DNA of 64,000 nucleotides from positions 2,921,501 through 2,985,500 of the forward strand of contig NC_061130.1 of NCBI RefSeq assembly GCF_905220365.1. The letters are read 5' to 3'. Made by a program: the position numbers and the translations under genes. The notes beneath the pieces were generated by a model. The model had not been told where the DNA came from. It ran no database searches and saw only the letters and a list, made by a program, of their open reading frames with translations. Origin of the DNA: Vanessa cardui (lineage: Eukaryota > Arthropoda > Insecta > Lepidoptera > Nymphalidae). The first letter of the stretch is position 1, and each line of letters starts with the position of its first letter. Below, piece by piece: positions 1-10,540 of the stretch.

Positions 1-1264
1 GCCCTAGCAATCACGTTTTTGAGGGACCTAGAGGCAGAGTTATATTCCTTTTTGAATGCGCTGGTATTTACATCACGAGACGCAGATGCATTAGCCCAGG
101 TTTGATAGCGTTCCCACTTTCGGCGTGATGCCGTTTTGCAGAAACGACCAAACCAAGGCTGGGACTTGCCACCGATGGGTACTGCAGAGTAAGGAATGAA
201 TAGTTCCATACCCTGAAGCACCACATCGGCAACAGAGTCAGCAGCAGCGTTCGGATCATCCGGCGAGAAACAAATCTGCCCCCATGGGTACGATGCAAAA
301 AAAGACCGCATCCCATCCCAATCTGCTGACTTGTAGTGCCATACTCGGCGGCACCCAACAAAGCGAGGCCGTGAGTACCGCACAACCGGCACTGTACTCC
401 GGACGAGACAGTGGTCAGACGAGCCCAGAGGGGGATCGACGATAACCTGATAGCCATCCGGATGCGAAGTCAGCAGAAGGTCCAACAGGGAAGGTGTATG
501 ATCCTCCACATCCGGTATTCGCGTTGGCGAGTTGACCAGTTGTGTCAGATCATATGCTAGAGCGAAGTCCAGAACAGATCTACCCGCATGATCGGTGGTG
601 CGTGAGCCGAGCCATTCTGGTGAGCATTAAAGTCACCCAGAATAATGATCTCTGCGGATGGAATCTGCTGCAGCACGGAATCTGTAGCAAATTGGACGTG
701 CTCAATCAGTCGGTCGGTTTCGGCATTACCGCTATGGGACCTATAAAGGCACGCATAGATTCGCGGATGATCATCGCAGTCTACACGTAGCCAGATAATC
801 GATAGGTCCTGTCCTTCAAGGCTGCCGAGGCGTCGAGAACAGATATCATCTCTGACGTAAACGCATACCCCAGCTCGTGGTATAAAAGAATGTTCCAATT
901 TGTACCCAGGGTACGAGAGAAAAGTCGTATCGGCAGGAGAAGATATCTGGGTCTCGGTTAGAAAGAGCAAGGCCGGCTTCGCCGTTTCCAGATGGTAGTG
1001 AACGGCGTTGAGGTTGGAGTTGAGTCCCCTTATGTTGCAGAAGTCCACAGCGAGGGTGGTAGGGGTTGCCTTATGATGCCTGCTCCGCTTGCCCCGAACA
1101 GTGGCGAGCGCAAAATTGCCCCCCCCAGAATTCGGAGGGCAGCCTGGGCATCCCTGCTCAGGCGGTGTACGTCCTGAGCATGGATGCCCAGAGAGGGATT
1201 CTCCACCGCTGTCGCTGATGGTACCCTCCTGGGGTAATTTAACCAAATTCTGCACAACCATCAA
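1..1264 (-). pseudogene. LINE ORF2 fragment: apurinic-type endonuclease domain, frameshifted
   Basis: The encoded domain would nick chromosomal DNA to prime target-primed reverse transcription. From a start at 1264 the frame has a low-complexity Pro/Gly-rich N-terminus (residues 1-65), then the endonuclease: CNIRGLNSN (76-84), TETQ with the metal-binding Glu (103-106), and GDFNAH (210-215). That frame stops at 557-559. The downstream sequence stays open in another frame from about 614 to base 1, with WLGSRTTDHAG right after the break and the SSDHC endonuclease motif near 408-425. Comparing the two sides, a loss of about 2 bases near 615-620 explains the break. The rest of ORF2 is outside the window. 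The copy is dead as it stands but little decayed, so probably a fairly recent insertion. Confidence 0.8.
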
Positions 1265-1500
1265 GTTTTGGGGGGGAGGGGGATTGGGCCTCCGGAACTC
1301 TCACTTACCGGACGAAACGCGGTAGCATAGCCACCACTTTACGCCGATTTTAAGTGAGAGAGTGGTACTTCCCCGGGCGTGCCGGCCCATTCGGCTGTAA
1401 CCCGAAGGTATACAGCGTGGCACTACCACTTGAATAGCTACGGAAAAAACACAAGCACAAGAGCTGCCAAAACAGTTAGTCAACGAAATGATCAAGTTCC
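1..1500 (-). mobile_element. 5' part of a non-LTR retrotransposon (LINE), cut by the window edge
   Basis: Read on the minus strand, this is the leader and endonuclease part of a LINE whose reverse transcriptase would lie left of base 1. It is more GC-rich than its surroundings. The leader (about 1265-1500) has a 10-bp inverted repeat, CTCTCACTTA at 1298-1307 against TAAGTGAGAG at 1351-1360, which could form a stem with a 43-nt loop. The 5' end is not sharply defined; similarity-free AT-rich sequence begins near 1500. The endonuclease sequence resembles the jockey/CR1-type elements common in Lepidoptera, but I cannot assign a clade without the reverse transcriptase. Confidence 0.8.
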
Positions 1501-1640
1501 AGATCTTCGAACAAGGATCTTCATCAAGAGATACTGAAAAACCTGACGAGCGAGCCCAACGACTGGATGATCAACGATTAAGATAGACTAAGTCAAGAAC
1601 TAGAACCAATATCAATAAAACAGCCCTCAATTACTATATA
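1500..1640. other. junction between LINE leader and Helitron remnant
   Basis: AT-rich sequence with no recognisable gene. It may hold the degraded N-terminal part of the Helitron protein, but no motif is clear. Confidence 0.3.
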
Positions 1641-2551
1641 GGTTATGATAACAACATAAATCCCGATGTGATCATTCGCTGGTATGTGCTACTCCACTGG
1701 CAAAATGTATTTACCACAACTGGTTGAACCACCAGAACCTCTTCTTACCTACGTTACGGGAACTATTAAGAAGTCTAAATATTTACTTCAGTATATTAGA
1801 AATTACAATTCATGCTTTCAAATGACATCATTTGGAGCTACAAATATTGTACAATACCATAATTTCGCGTCTGCGTTTAAAGTGTATCATATGATTGGTT
1901 CACTTCTTTCAGTATCTAAATAAAATCCCAAGTTTCTGGACATTTATTTCACGGACAACGTAGAAAAAGATTGATCTTCCATGCATGTTCAGTACCACAA
2001 CTAATCGAGAAATCATCGCTAAATTTAGGATTATGCTTTATAAAAATTATTGTTTAGTTAAAGATTTTAAAACTGCTCTAGAAAGTGAAACAACAAATCA
2101 TTCAAAGTCATTGATAGAACGCAGAGCATAAAAGGCGTATTAAAGCTCCCATAGCTCCTGAAATCACAGCTGTAGGTAATTGTCGGTACAGAAATTACAA
2201 GCGAGGTATTGTTATCACTAAGTGACACAAAAACAATCAAGGTGTAGCTGAAACATATCAATCGTATGACAATTATTACGATTATCCAATTATGTTCATG
2301 CGAGCAGAAGGTGGACATCATCTTGGACTGTATCAAAATATTCTCACGACAGGCTCTGGGTCATCGAAAAGTTAGTTATAAGGATTTTTATGCGTATCGT
2401 ATAATGATTAGAGATAATTAATCTAACCATATTCTGAAATATCGTTAACTATTTTAATAATTCATTGTTGACATGTAATCATGGTCGAGAACGAACGATT
2501 AAACTACATTCGATGCAACCAATCAAAACTTCGAACCAAGGAGTTCATTTA

Positions 2552-2563
2552 TTTACGAGATAC
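2552..2563. repeat. Target-site duplication, left copy, of the RTE insertion
   Basis: TTTACGAGATAC, identical to 2895-2906. It lies in the Helitron coding sequence and is duplicated on both sides of the RTE fragment. Confidence 0.85.
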
Positions 2564-2894
2564 TATCATCATTCTCATCATCCTCCTGCCATCCCATCAT
2601 CCCAATATTATTTGGGGTCGGCGCAGCATGTCTTCTCCTTCCATACTTCTCTGTCAGACGTCATCTCACAAGTAACATTCTTTCTAACCATATCCTCTTT
2701 CACACAATCCATCCATCGTTTCCTTTGTCGTCCTCTACCTCTATATCCGTCCACATCCATACTCAAGGCTTTTCTCACAATATGTTGCTCATTCCTCCGC
2801 ATTACATGCCCATACCATGATAGCCGCCTTCCAAACAACTTCTCGGCTATCGGTGTCACTTTCAAACTTCCTCTTATGTACTTATTCCTTACTC
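2564..2894 (-). mobile_element. 5'-truncated RTE-type LINE, 3' end only
   Basis: A 331-bp insertion inside the Helitron, flanked by perfect 12-bp target duplications. On the minus strand it starts in coding sequence and ends, at the left, in a trinucleotide-rich GATGATGA-like tail, as is usual for RTE elements. The short length, 5' truncation and target duplication fit target-primed reverse transcription that stopped early. It is younger than the Helitron copy it interrupts. Confidence 0.85.
2608..2886 (-). pseudogene. C-terminus of an RTE reverse transcriptase ORF
   Basis: The open frame runs from the truncation point to a natural stop and encodes the C-terminal tail of an RTE ORF2 protein: KYIRGSLKV, IAEKLFGRRLSWYGHVMRR, RGRGRQRKRWMDCVKEDM and a final ADPK. 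The WYGHVMRR and RWxDCVKED motifs are characteristic of RTE/BovB-like C-termini. The polymerase and endonuclease domains are absent, so it is a non-functional fragment. There is no natural start codon; the frame enters from the truncation. Confidence 0.85.
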
Positions 2895-2906
2895 TTTACG
2901 AGATAC
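2895..2906. repeat. Target-site duplication, right copy, of the RTE insertion
   Basis: TTTACGAGATAC, identical to 2552-2563. The Helitron sequence resumes immediately afterwards. Confidence 0.85.
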
Positions 2907-3383
2907 AATATCGAATGATAAAGTAGCTGGTGGAAGCAGTGGAAGTCCAAAAAATATGCACGAATATGATCAGGATGCTTTGACGTACGTTCGAAAGTAT
3001 TGACAAGGTTGTAAATGTAATAACATCGATATTTGATAGAACCAAATAAAAGAGGACGTTTTGGTGTGATTCAAACTTTTACAGATTATAGAAATTTAAT
3101 TAAAATGTTCATCGTACCTACTTTACATCGAAATTACACCAACAAAAACATTCTCATAAATCACATCTGTTTCCGGATTAAAAAAAAGAAGATGTGATCT
3201 TGACAGATAAATTTATGGGTGTTATGACCAATCTGCAGCCTATCGAGAACATCATTGACGAATATTAAATTAAATAATTTTTAAGTATTTGATTGGATCT
3301 CGCATGTTTCTTGATTATTTGTACACTGTATCAGTAATTAATTACAAAATGAAAAATTAAAAATTTATTTTTCTACAACTAAT

Positions 3384-3411
3384 GCCCAGCGAAGCGGGCG
3401 GGTATAGCTAG
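3384..3411 (+). other. Helitron 3' terminus: hairpin plus CTAG
   Basis: GCCCAGC-GAA-GCGGGC (3384-3399) forms an imperfect hairpin with one mismatch. About nine bases later come CTAG (3408-3411) and a T. This is the transposition terminator layout of Helitrons, inserted between A and T. Confidence 0.8.
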
Positions 3412-3413
3412 TT

Positions 3414-3677
3414 ATAAATATAATAAAATAAATATGAGACAACATCACATACATTACTCTGATCCCAATGTAAGTAGCCAAAGCACTTGTGATAGGAAAA
3501 ATCAGAAGTAACGACGGCACCACAAACACCTCGGTGTTTGGACCTTGGTTCTGGCCCAAGGCGACATAGAAAACAAGTAAACCTTCTACATCGACTCGGC
3601 CGGCAATCGAACCCGGGACCTCAGAGTGGCGTACCCATGAAAACCGGTGTACACGCCACTCGACCGCAGAGGTCGTC
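3414..3677 (-). mobile_element. SINE-A copy (tRNA-derived SINE)
   Basis: On the minus strand this is a tRNA-like head followed by a tRNA-unrelated body and an A/T-rich tail. The B box is at 3602-3612 (here TTCGATTGCC, a variant of GGTTCGATTCC). The conserved body ends in CAGAGTAATGTATGTGATG. An internal polymerase III promoter would drive it if intact. It abuts the 3' end of the Helitron, so it landed next to or within that terminus. Confidence 0.85.
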
Positions 3678-3733
3678 ATTATTAGTTAACTTTAATAAAT
3701 GTAGTGGCATTTATGTGGTAAGACCTTTATATT

Positions 3734-3776
3734 TATTTAGATATTGGAACAGTCTCTCTGTTCCAATATCTAAATA
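3734..3776. repeat. Perfect 19-bp inverted repeat with 5-nt loop
   Basis: The left arm 3734-3752 (TATTTAGATATTGGAACAG) is perfectly complementary to the right arm 3758-3776. The loop is TCTCT. It sits at the 3' tail of the minus-strand LINE-K fragment. A foldback (template-switch) origin is likely. Confidence 0.9.
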
Positions 3777-3888
3777 TATTCGAGTTGACTTTTCAGTTGT
3801 CATTTTGCAGTACTATTAAACTTAAAGCTATCAGTAGTTCGGAATGCAGATTCAACCGAGAAAAGCCGATAAAAAACTCAGTAGATTG
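3777..3888 (-). mobile_element. LINE-K 3' untranslated end, diverged
   Basis: The reverse complement matches the 3' end seen best at 51598-51735: ACTGAGTTT, CTCGGTTGAATCTGCATTCC, then an A/T-rich tail at the left. It is a 5'-truncated remnant with no coding sequence. Confidence 0.6.
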
Positions 3889-3889
3889 G

Positions 3890-4413
3890 TTAGATACCAT
3901 TCACCTATCAATGTTTTTGCAATTGAACAAAATACGTATTGAATTTTCAAGATCCTGATTATACAGTCAGTAAGACTTCAAGCACAAAGAAAAACATAAA
4001 AATTTATATCTTTATTTTATGGTTAATATTTATTATTACTATTAGTTTGACCTTTTCTATTTCTCTATAAATTCAAAACAAAAAATCATATTTTAATATT
4101 TTTCCTGTAAGCTACTAGTATGATTCTTACGACGTTTTTGTCTTTTAATCGGCAGAAGTAAGCTCCATATTATATTTTTGTAGACATAGCACAAGACCTG
4201 TATTCATAAAATTTAACGAACTCAAGAGATATTTGAGCAATGTAATTAAAACGTGATTAAAATGACGAGTTGCTTCAATATTGTTGTTGATAAAATGCTA
4301 TCAGCATAAAATATCTTATTTAGCGGTTTTTAACAATGGACGTAAGTCAAGCTATGATTGCGAGCTGTAAAAGATTTCAGCTCATAAATCTGGTTATAAA
4401 CAAATATTGTAAT
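3890..4413. other. AT-rich stretch, nothing recognised
   Basis: No gene, repeat family or structured element seen on either strand. Confidence 0.5.
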
Positions 4414-4517
4414 AGTAAAGTAAAAAGTAATAGCTTGTAAATTTCCCACTGCTGGGATAAGGTCTCCTCTTCCATTAAGGAGAGTAGAGTAAAGTAACAG
4501 CCTGTAAATTACCCACT
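4414..4517 (-). mobile_element. Two tandem 3' ends of SINE-B
   Basis: Two successive minus-strand 3' ends (4414-4484 and 4485-4517), each starting with AGTAAAGTAA-like tail sequence and CCTGTAAATTnCCCAC. The second is cut short where a plus-strand SINE-B begins. Confidence 0.75.
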
Positions 4518-4735
4518 TATAATTCATCTCGTGCTAGGCGGTGAAGGAAAACATCGTGAGGAAACCTGCATGTGTCTAATTTCATCGAATTTCTGCCACA
4601 TGTGCATTCCATCAACCCGCATTGGAACAGTGTGGTGGAATATGTTCCAAATCCTCTGCTTAATGGAAGAGGAGCCCTTATCCCGGCAGTGAGAAATTCA
4701 CAGGCTGTTACTTTACTACTTCACTAAAGGATCCA
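4516..4735 (+). mobile_element. SINE-B body and tail, head missing
   Basis: Starts in the body (TTATAATTCATCTCGTGCT) and runs through AACATCGTGAGGAAACC, CCACATGTGCATTCCA and GTGTGGTGGAATATGTTCC to the ACTTTACT tail. The tRNA-like head with A and B boxes is absent. Together with 4414-4517 it forms an inverted pair. Confidence 0.8.
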
Positions 4736-4739
4736 GTTC

Positions 4740-5455
4740 AGCTAGTTCCTAGCCATTCAATAAATTGCAATGTTTTGCCTAATACTTCCGCAATTTACGT
4801 TAATGAGGGTATAATGATTAATGAAAGGGACTTAAAAGTAGGGAACGAGCAACGCGGTCAACGAGTACATAACTATGCTCGAAACTCAAAATAAAAACTA
4901 TACCATAATTTTCAATTTAAAAAAAATCGCATATCAATACCAAATATTCCTCAATTCAAATAATAATTTACAAAAGTATTTTTTAAATTGTTATTTTCAT
5001 AGATTTAACTAAATTTAAAGCTGCGTTCGATTTGTAGATTCCTAGAAACATAATTATAACGTTAACTCAGTAAATAGTTTTTCGTATAATCTGTTTTTAA
5101 ATTAAAAAAAAAAAAAAACGAATTCCCTTTTTAAATCAACTTCAAATCCCTAGCATGGGTAGGGTTATCAATCCTTATATTATGTGTCAAAATTTATTGG
5201 TGAATTCAAAAATAGAACGCGAAGTAGAAAAGTATTATGTAGTTATTACTAAGTACATCTTATATACATACGTGTGTTGTTTGTTTGTACATAGAAGTAA
5301 TAAAAGAAATACGTAGCTAATGATTTGATTCTAAAAAAATACTTGTAGATTATTTCATTATTCCAGAGTGCTAAAGGGTTCAAGTTACATTTTCGACATT
5401 CTAAGCCGGAAAGGGTAATATAATATTGCTAGATAGAAACGCTTAAAAATAAAAT
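4740..5455. other. AT-rich stretch, nothing recognised
   Basis: Contains a poly-A run near 5104-5118 but no recognised element. No open frame with gene-like features. Confidence 0.5.
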
Positions 5456-5459
5456 AGTT

Positions 5460-5745
5460 TATCCTTTACTTCTCATATCACCACCTTGATGCCCGAAAAT
5501 CCACAACAATGCGATTTCTTAGACATTTTCTGCCTCGCACAACAACTTTGTGGAAACAGCTTTCGCCGGCGGTTTTTCCGAACCGATACGACATGGAAAC
5601 TTTCAAGAAATGAGTGTACTCCTTTCTTAAAGGCCGGCAACGCACCTGCAAGCCCCCTGGTGTTGCAGATGTCCATGGGCGGTGGTAGTCACTTTCCATC
5701 AGGTGAGCATCCTGCTCGTTTGCCACCTATGTCATAAAAAAAAGA
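5460..5745 (+). mobile_element. Repeat J, near full length
   Basis: A dispersed lepidopteran repeat with a poly-A-like tail (ATAAAAAAAAG). Landmarks: ACCTTGATGCCCGAAAATCC, CTTTCGCCGGCGG, TTAAAGGCCGGCAACGCACC, GTGTTGCAGATGTCCATGGG and CATCAGGTGAGC. The last 60 bases resemble the tail of repeat C, suggesting related mobilisation. Both strands carry short open frames over it; none looks like a gene. Other J pieces are at 13425-13480 and 15610-15735. Confidence 0.65.
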
Positions 5746-5772
5746 AAAAATAAAATATAAGTTTTCCATAAA

Positions 5773-5978
5773 CGTTTACACGTTCAATACAAAATATTCC
5801 ACAGAATTTGTTTATTTACGACATCACATTAGATACATATAAAACTATCAGTATTTTACTATATTGCCTATGTATTACATACAAAAAACTTCCTCTCGAA
5901 TCACTCTATCTATTTTTTTTTTTAAGTAAACTTAGTGACAGACATAGGTAAACGACTTTGTTTTATACTATGTAATGA
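5773..5978 (-). mobile_element. Non-autonomous Helitron D
   Basis: The minus-strand 5' end (TCATTACATAGTATAAAACA, right side) is well kept. The 3' hairpin end (left side) is eroded. It shares CAGAATTTGTTTATTTACGA and CTTCCTCTCGAATCACTCTA with the other D copies. Confidence 0.75.
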
Positions 5979-6250
5979 TAATGACTATGGATGAGTTCCC
6001 ATAGACCGTACCGATGTACAAAATTATTATTAGGGAGACACTTTCTGAACGCACCCGTAAACGTCAAACATGGCCGCCCAATGAACTGTCATGTCGACGA
6101 CGAAATATCCAATTGTATAAATTCTGCGAATATCATTGACCACAAGAATCATTTTGTGTCAAACGATATATAATTTTAGATATAGCTTGGATTTCTCGTG
6201 GAACTGCACGAAATTATTATTATAGACTGTGCGTGAACTCGGTTACTTAC
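5979..6250. other. Stretch before repeat I, nothing firm
   Basis: No recognised element. A 60-codon open frame at 5991-6173 has no family features. Confidence 0.4.
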
Positions 6251-6259
6251 AACATATAC

Positions 6260-6430
6260 AAAGATGTCTGACGCACAAATCCCTCCGAATGGTATTTCTC
6301 TTGAATTAATTGTAGTACGACACAACTTAGATGTAGCATCGGCAAAATTCGTAAAACCGATCACATCCGAATTGAGTACGCTATTCCAAATTGTCAATAT
6401 TTATTTGTTATGTGAATATGATATTTGCAG
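6260..6430 (+). repeat. Repeat I copy 1 (unclassified)
   Basis: The core 6316-6370 (ACGACACAACTTAGATGTAG, then CATCGGCAAAATTCGTAAAA) recurs at 52740-52840 on the same strand with matching downstream sequence to about 6400, and in inverted orientation near 6600-6640. No terminal repeats, promoter boxes or coding frame identify the family. Confidence 0.5.
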
Positions 6431-6539
6431 AAAGGTAATATCAACTTGTAATATCATATAGCCAATATATTATTCAATTTGACACGTAAATTTACATGCA
6501 CTTATGCTATCTCGGGATGAACTGACGGGAGAATCTTTA

Positions 6540-6720
6540 CCGAAAATAGCGTCAAATGGCGAGATAGGGAGCTGTTTTTATTGGTTTTGGAAATCGGTTT
6601 TATTAGATTCTCCGATGCTACATCTAAGTTGTGTCGTACTATACTTAAGCCCAAACATGTCACCAAGTATACAGAGCTCATGCAGGTCACGGCGATGTAT
6701 TCTGTTCCGCGTGGCGTAAC
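6540..6720 (-). repeat. Repeat I copy 2, inverted, different flanks
   Basis: The minus strand contains AGTACGACACAACTTAGATG followed by TAGCATCGG and AAAACCGAT, as in copies 1 and 3. The sequences before and after this core differ from those copies. Confidence 0.45.
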
Positions 6721-8790
6721 ATTAATCGGGAATGGCGATAAGTAATTTGCAACGCATCGAGCTTTCGTCCTCTCATTACGTAAATTCCTTTGTGCTTCCC
6801 CATTGCATCATTAAGCACCGTTTGTTGATGGTATACTAATAATTTGCATGTCCATAATGCTATTTTAATAATGTTCTAATATGTGTCCATTAATACATAT
6901 AATAATATTTTATTTGTTTGTAATTTTAAAATAATCGCTTTTTACTAATTTCATAATATGTATGTACACGGTACATATTCCAAATTTTTTGTCAAATTTT
7001 GTCAAATGTGTCTCGCTATGGGTTTGTTCCGGCTAATTACTGGAACGGACGGGACAATTTTTAAAGGGACTTTCACTAGCAGACAGCTAATGTGCTACGG
7101 AGTAACTGAGGTTGCAACAATATTTTTTATCAAATTCAAATGCGCAGGAAGTCGCGAGCACAGCTTGTTAAATATAACATCTATTAATTGAAAAACTAAC
7201 TAAACTAGCTAAATGTCCATACTGACAAATAATACAGACAGCATTTTAGTTCCGAAGATTAGTGTACTGACGAAATAACAAATAGATTCGTTTCGATTTA
7301 TCCATTGGCCTATCTGCAGGTCTTTTAAAAAAAAGTTATTATAAAATATGTATCCCAAGGGATAATTAAAACAATAATAATAAAAAAAGTAGAACGTTAC
7401 GAAATAAAGTGAACTCAGTCATAAAATCCTTAATGAAGTGATTCCCGAATTTTAATACCGTAATGCTATTTTGTAATGAAATCAGTTTTCGCACTGAAAT
7501 TTATATCGTTTAACTTCGATAAGAAAATCAAAACTCTCGCTAAACAAATAGCGTTCAAGTCGAAATCGTTCCGAATCGAAATAACAGTTAGGGAAAGTTT
7601 TTCATAACCAAATTCTCGAAGCGGATTTGTAGCCGCGCGTATTATTAAATATTTATTTTCTCTCAAGCTCCAGTTGCTTTTGAAGTGTTGGAGTAATACA
7701 GTGACGCGGATTGTGCACGATTAAATGTATTATTATTACGAACACAATTTCGATGACTGTTCTAGAATATTCCAGAACAAAATGTATTCTGACATTGACC
7801 TTGAAAAAAGGTTTAGTTGACCTCCAGAATACTACTACTGGTTTTCATTTAATCTTTACTTTGTGTGAGTTTGTATTATACGAACGCTCTTATTCTAAAT
7901 ATATAATATAACAGACAGATGTTCCACTTGATTTTAAATGGGTACAACTGCCATGGACACCGACACTTCAACCAAAAATGATCTTTATTAAAATCATCAT
8001 CGCTATCAACTTTGTATAATAAGATGTAACGTCTGTCATGCCTATAGTATGTACTCCCTGTTTAGTTTTTAAGAATGCTAGTAATGAACCAAATTTATTA
8101 AAGAATTACTAATATGCCTATTTACCCCTTCTTTAAAGCTTAATCACTTGTGTTATTTGACAATAAGAGTCCAAGTGGTCAGGAATCAATACTACCAATT
8201 CTTAACAAAATCGTTGTGTTGTTGTTGCTTGGCGGTAATATATGTTAGATGTACCCACATAATAAGCTATCTACTATACTAAACCTGGTACTAAAAAGTA
8301 AAATATATTACCCCATATTTTTATGAATTTTCTAAGTAATAAATTCTCCCAGTAACCAATGTTACACATATGATGTACGTCCCAACTCCCATTTTTTTTT
8401 TAATTTAAGGCTAGTTCCATATGATACGAGAATACCTTTTGCTCGAATGGTAAAGTCGTTCAAATAACACTATTGTTTAAAACGTTTGACTCGTGTTGTA
8501 AACCGCACTCTTGTCAAACTCCATCACGAAATAATTATGTGCATCGTGTACTCTTAGCATGGTTATGTAAATGTCATTTGATTTGCAATTCTGACATCTA
8601 TTTTCGCAACCGATGGTTCATTTTAGCGTGAACCAGATTATCGCTATTAACATTTTGTTGCACTAAACACTCTCTAACTGCAGGTGTATAGTGGCGTAAC
8701 TTTTCCGATGTGTTTACTGTTCTGTGTTTCTTCTGATGGAAACGTTTATCAAGTTTAATTAAATCAAATAATGTACGAGTAATCATGTGA
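6720..8790. other. 2-kb AT-rich stretch without recognised features
   Basis: No repeat family from elsewhere in the window recurs here and no open frame has recognisable domains. It may be old intergenic or intronic sequence. Confidence 0.5.
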
Positions 8791-8794
8791 AAAA

Positions 8795-8998
8795 GAGTCG
8801 AGATGGCCCAGTGGTTAGAACGCGTGCATCTTAACCAATGATCCCGGGTTTAAACCCAGGACCTCTGAATATTCATATGCTTAATTTGTGTTTATAATTC
8901 CTCTCGTGCTCGGCGGTCAAGGAAAACATCGTGAGGAAACCTACATGTGTCTCATTTCAAAGAAATTCTGCAACATGTGTATTCCACCATGTTCCATG
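8795..8998 (+). mobile_element. SINE-B copy, 3' part deleted
   Basis: The head is intact: A box TGGCCCAGTGG and B box GGTTTAAACCC, followed by the conserved body through AACATCGTGAGGAAACC and CAACATGTGTATTCCACC. It then jumps to a short GTTGTTG tail, so the last third is missing. Confidence 0.85.
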
Positions 8999-9289
8999 TT
9001 GTTGTTTTAAATTTTGTGATCCTACAAAAATTCTTCATGGTATGATTTGACTAAGCTCGCGTACTATGTAGCTTTTTTATAGTAATAAAAAGTGTAATCA
9101 TAAGAAACAACCGACAAAATACAAAATACACTTACTGTAATTAAATTAGGTGTTCATTATGTAAATTAAATGATTAAGTCTGAAATAAATTTGGTTCAAT
9201 TGTAGTTACAGTGAAAAGAAAAATCTAATATAAAATATTAAGACAAATAAATAATATATGAAATAGGTATATACAGTATAGCACATTCA

Positions 9290-9470
9290 GTGATAGGGCA
9301 TTGTACAAGCACGTCTAGGTACACCCACCATCAGATATTCTACCGCCAAACATACAAGAGACACAACGTTCTATTTTCCAAAGTTAGCAGCGAATTGGCG
9401 ATGTAATGAATTTGTAATATTTTTAAATGCATTAATGTCTTCCAGCTGTAATTGATAACCACTTTATGCC
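9290..9470 (+). mobile_element. Repeat C, degraded
   Basis: Recognisable pieces: GGGCATTGTACAAGCACGTC, ATCAGATATTCTACCGCCAA and TTGGCGATGTAATGAATT. The body is internally deleted. Confidence 0.55.
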
Positions 9471-9474
9471 AACC

Positions 9475-10280
9475 AAACTATTCTTTAAAATGAATATATG
9501 AATGTGTTCAATAGAGCACGCACACACACACTTGTATCTAAATAACAATATCAGGATGTTAACAAAATAAGTACATAAGTCGATTGTAACTACCGCGTAA
9601 TGCCTAATTTAATCGCATCGATTTAAAACTTAACTGTTAGTACTTACTTACTAAGAGAGGTAACTCTATAATGGATGCCAGTAAGCTTCGCAGATTTTGG
9701 GTTTTATTTACAATAAACTTTATTCACCCGGTCTACGTTTATTAATTAAACTAGTGGGTGTTCTTCACGTTTATTTAATAGATTTTTACATATTTCAAAA
9801 CTTATGACGGGTTTTATTTTGATTTGATTTCATTATAAACTTTAGATATCTGTTCGTACGATATACATTTTTGTTTTTTTTTTTTTCATATACAGCCATA
9901 GCTCTCTACGTGGCCAGAAACTTTTTTCCGCTATATAAACTTATTTATTGAACCGTAATAATTTAGTAAACTGTAATCAAGTACCCTTTAATTTTCTGCT
10001 CATCTAAGGCTGAACTTCTCCAAAATGAGCATAAACGATCTTATATGTGTAGCTATCGTCCCAAAATCACTTGGAAAAAAATGTTTTTTGCGCTATAAAT
10101 ATAGGTACAAGATGTCGCTATGGAAAATTTAAGCAAGAAATAAATGTATAGAAATATATGTTTTACATTACCTATCTTACTTTTACTAACGATATATTTT
10201 TATTAATATCTTCTATTAATAAAACTATAAAAAAACAGAAGAGAATCTAATGTTTTATATGTTAGCTTATTTATTCTAAA
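9475..10280. other. AT-rich stretch with a short CA run
   Basis: Only a small (CA) run near 9521-9532 stands out. No gene or known repeat recognised. Confidence 0.45.
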
Positions 10281-10284
10281 ATAG

Positions 10285-10540
10285 ATTTTTTTTAAGGTAT
10301 AGGTTGGCGGACGAGCATATGGCCCACCTGATGGTAAGTAGTCACCATCACCCATAGACAATGAAGCTGTAAGAAATATTAACTATTCCTTACATCGTCA
10401 ATGGGCCACCAACCTTGGGAACTAAGATGTTATGTCGCTTGTGCCTGTAGTTACACTGGCTCACTCACCCTTAAAACCGGAACCCAACAATACTGAGTAC
10501 TGTTATTTGGCGGTAGAATAACTGGTAGAATAATTTCTTA
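10285..10540 (-). mobile_element. Repeat C copy
   Basis: Starts at the poly-T side with TAGGTTGGCGGACGAGCATA, then CACCTGATGGTAAG, CCAACCTTGGGAACTAAGAT and TACACTGGCTCACTCACCC, ending in GGCGGTAGAATAACTGG. The 5' part of the element (right side) is truncated. Confidence 0.8.

Larger units (their letters stand above)
1684..3000 (+). pseudogene. Helitron Rep/helicase N-terminal region, broken
   Basis: In intact elements this region belongs to the large RepHel protein that nicks and unwinds DNA for rolling-circle transposition. Recognisable stretches in order: a 79-codon open piece (1684-1923) with KMYLPQL, PPEPLL, YNSCFQMTSFGAT and VYHMIGSLL; a piece near 2235-2315 reading ETYQSYD and YPIMFMRAEGGHH; ERLNYIRCNQSKLR then LRD at about 2488-2560; and, after the RTE insertion, MHEYDQDALTYVRKY at about 2955-3001. 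These match the order in the Helitron helicase-like N-terminal domain. Many stops and frameshifts separate them. The HUH Rep motif and the helicase motifs are not visible. Confidence 0.75.
1640..3411 (+). mobile_element. Decayed autonomous Helitron, with 3' terminus
   Basis: A rolling-circle transposon remnant carrying pieces of the Rep/helicase protein (see the pseudogene at 1684-3000) and a recognisable 3' terminus at 3384-3411. The 5' TC terminus is not identified, and the helicase half seems to be missing because only about 400 bases separate the last protein match from the terminus. An RTE fragment is inserted at 2564-2894. A SINE-A copy follows directly after the 3' end. Confidence 0.75.

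Noticed and set aside
557..1264. Host endonuclease gene
   Set aside because: Motif order, flanking frame and frameshift match a LINE ORF2, not a cellular AP endonuclease.
3365..3679. Recurring minus-strand frame reading ATYIGIRVMYV, also near 21439-21669, 46585-46884 and 62450-62656
   Set aside because: It is the sense strand of SINE-A read in one frame. It recurs because the SINE recurs; frames and lengths differ among copies and there is no common start.
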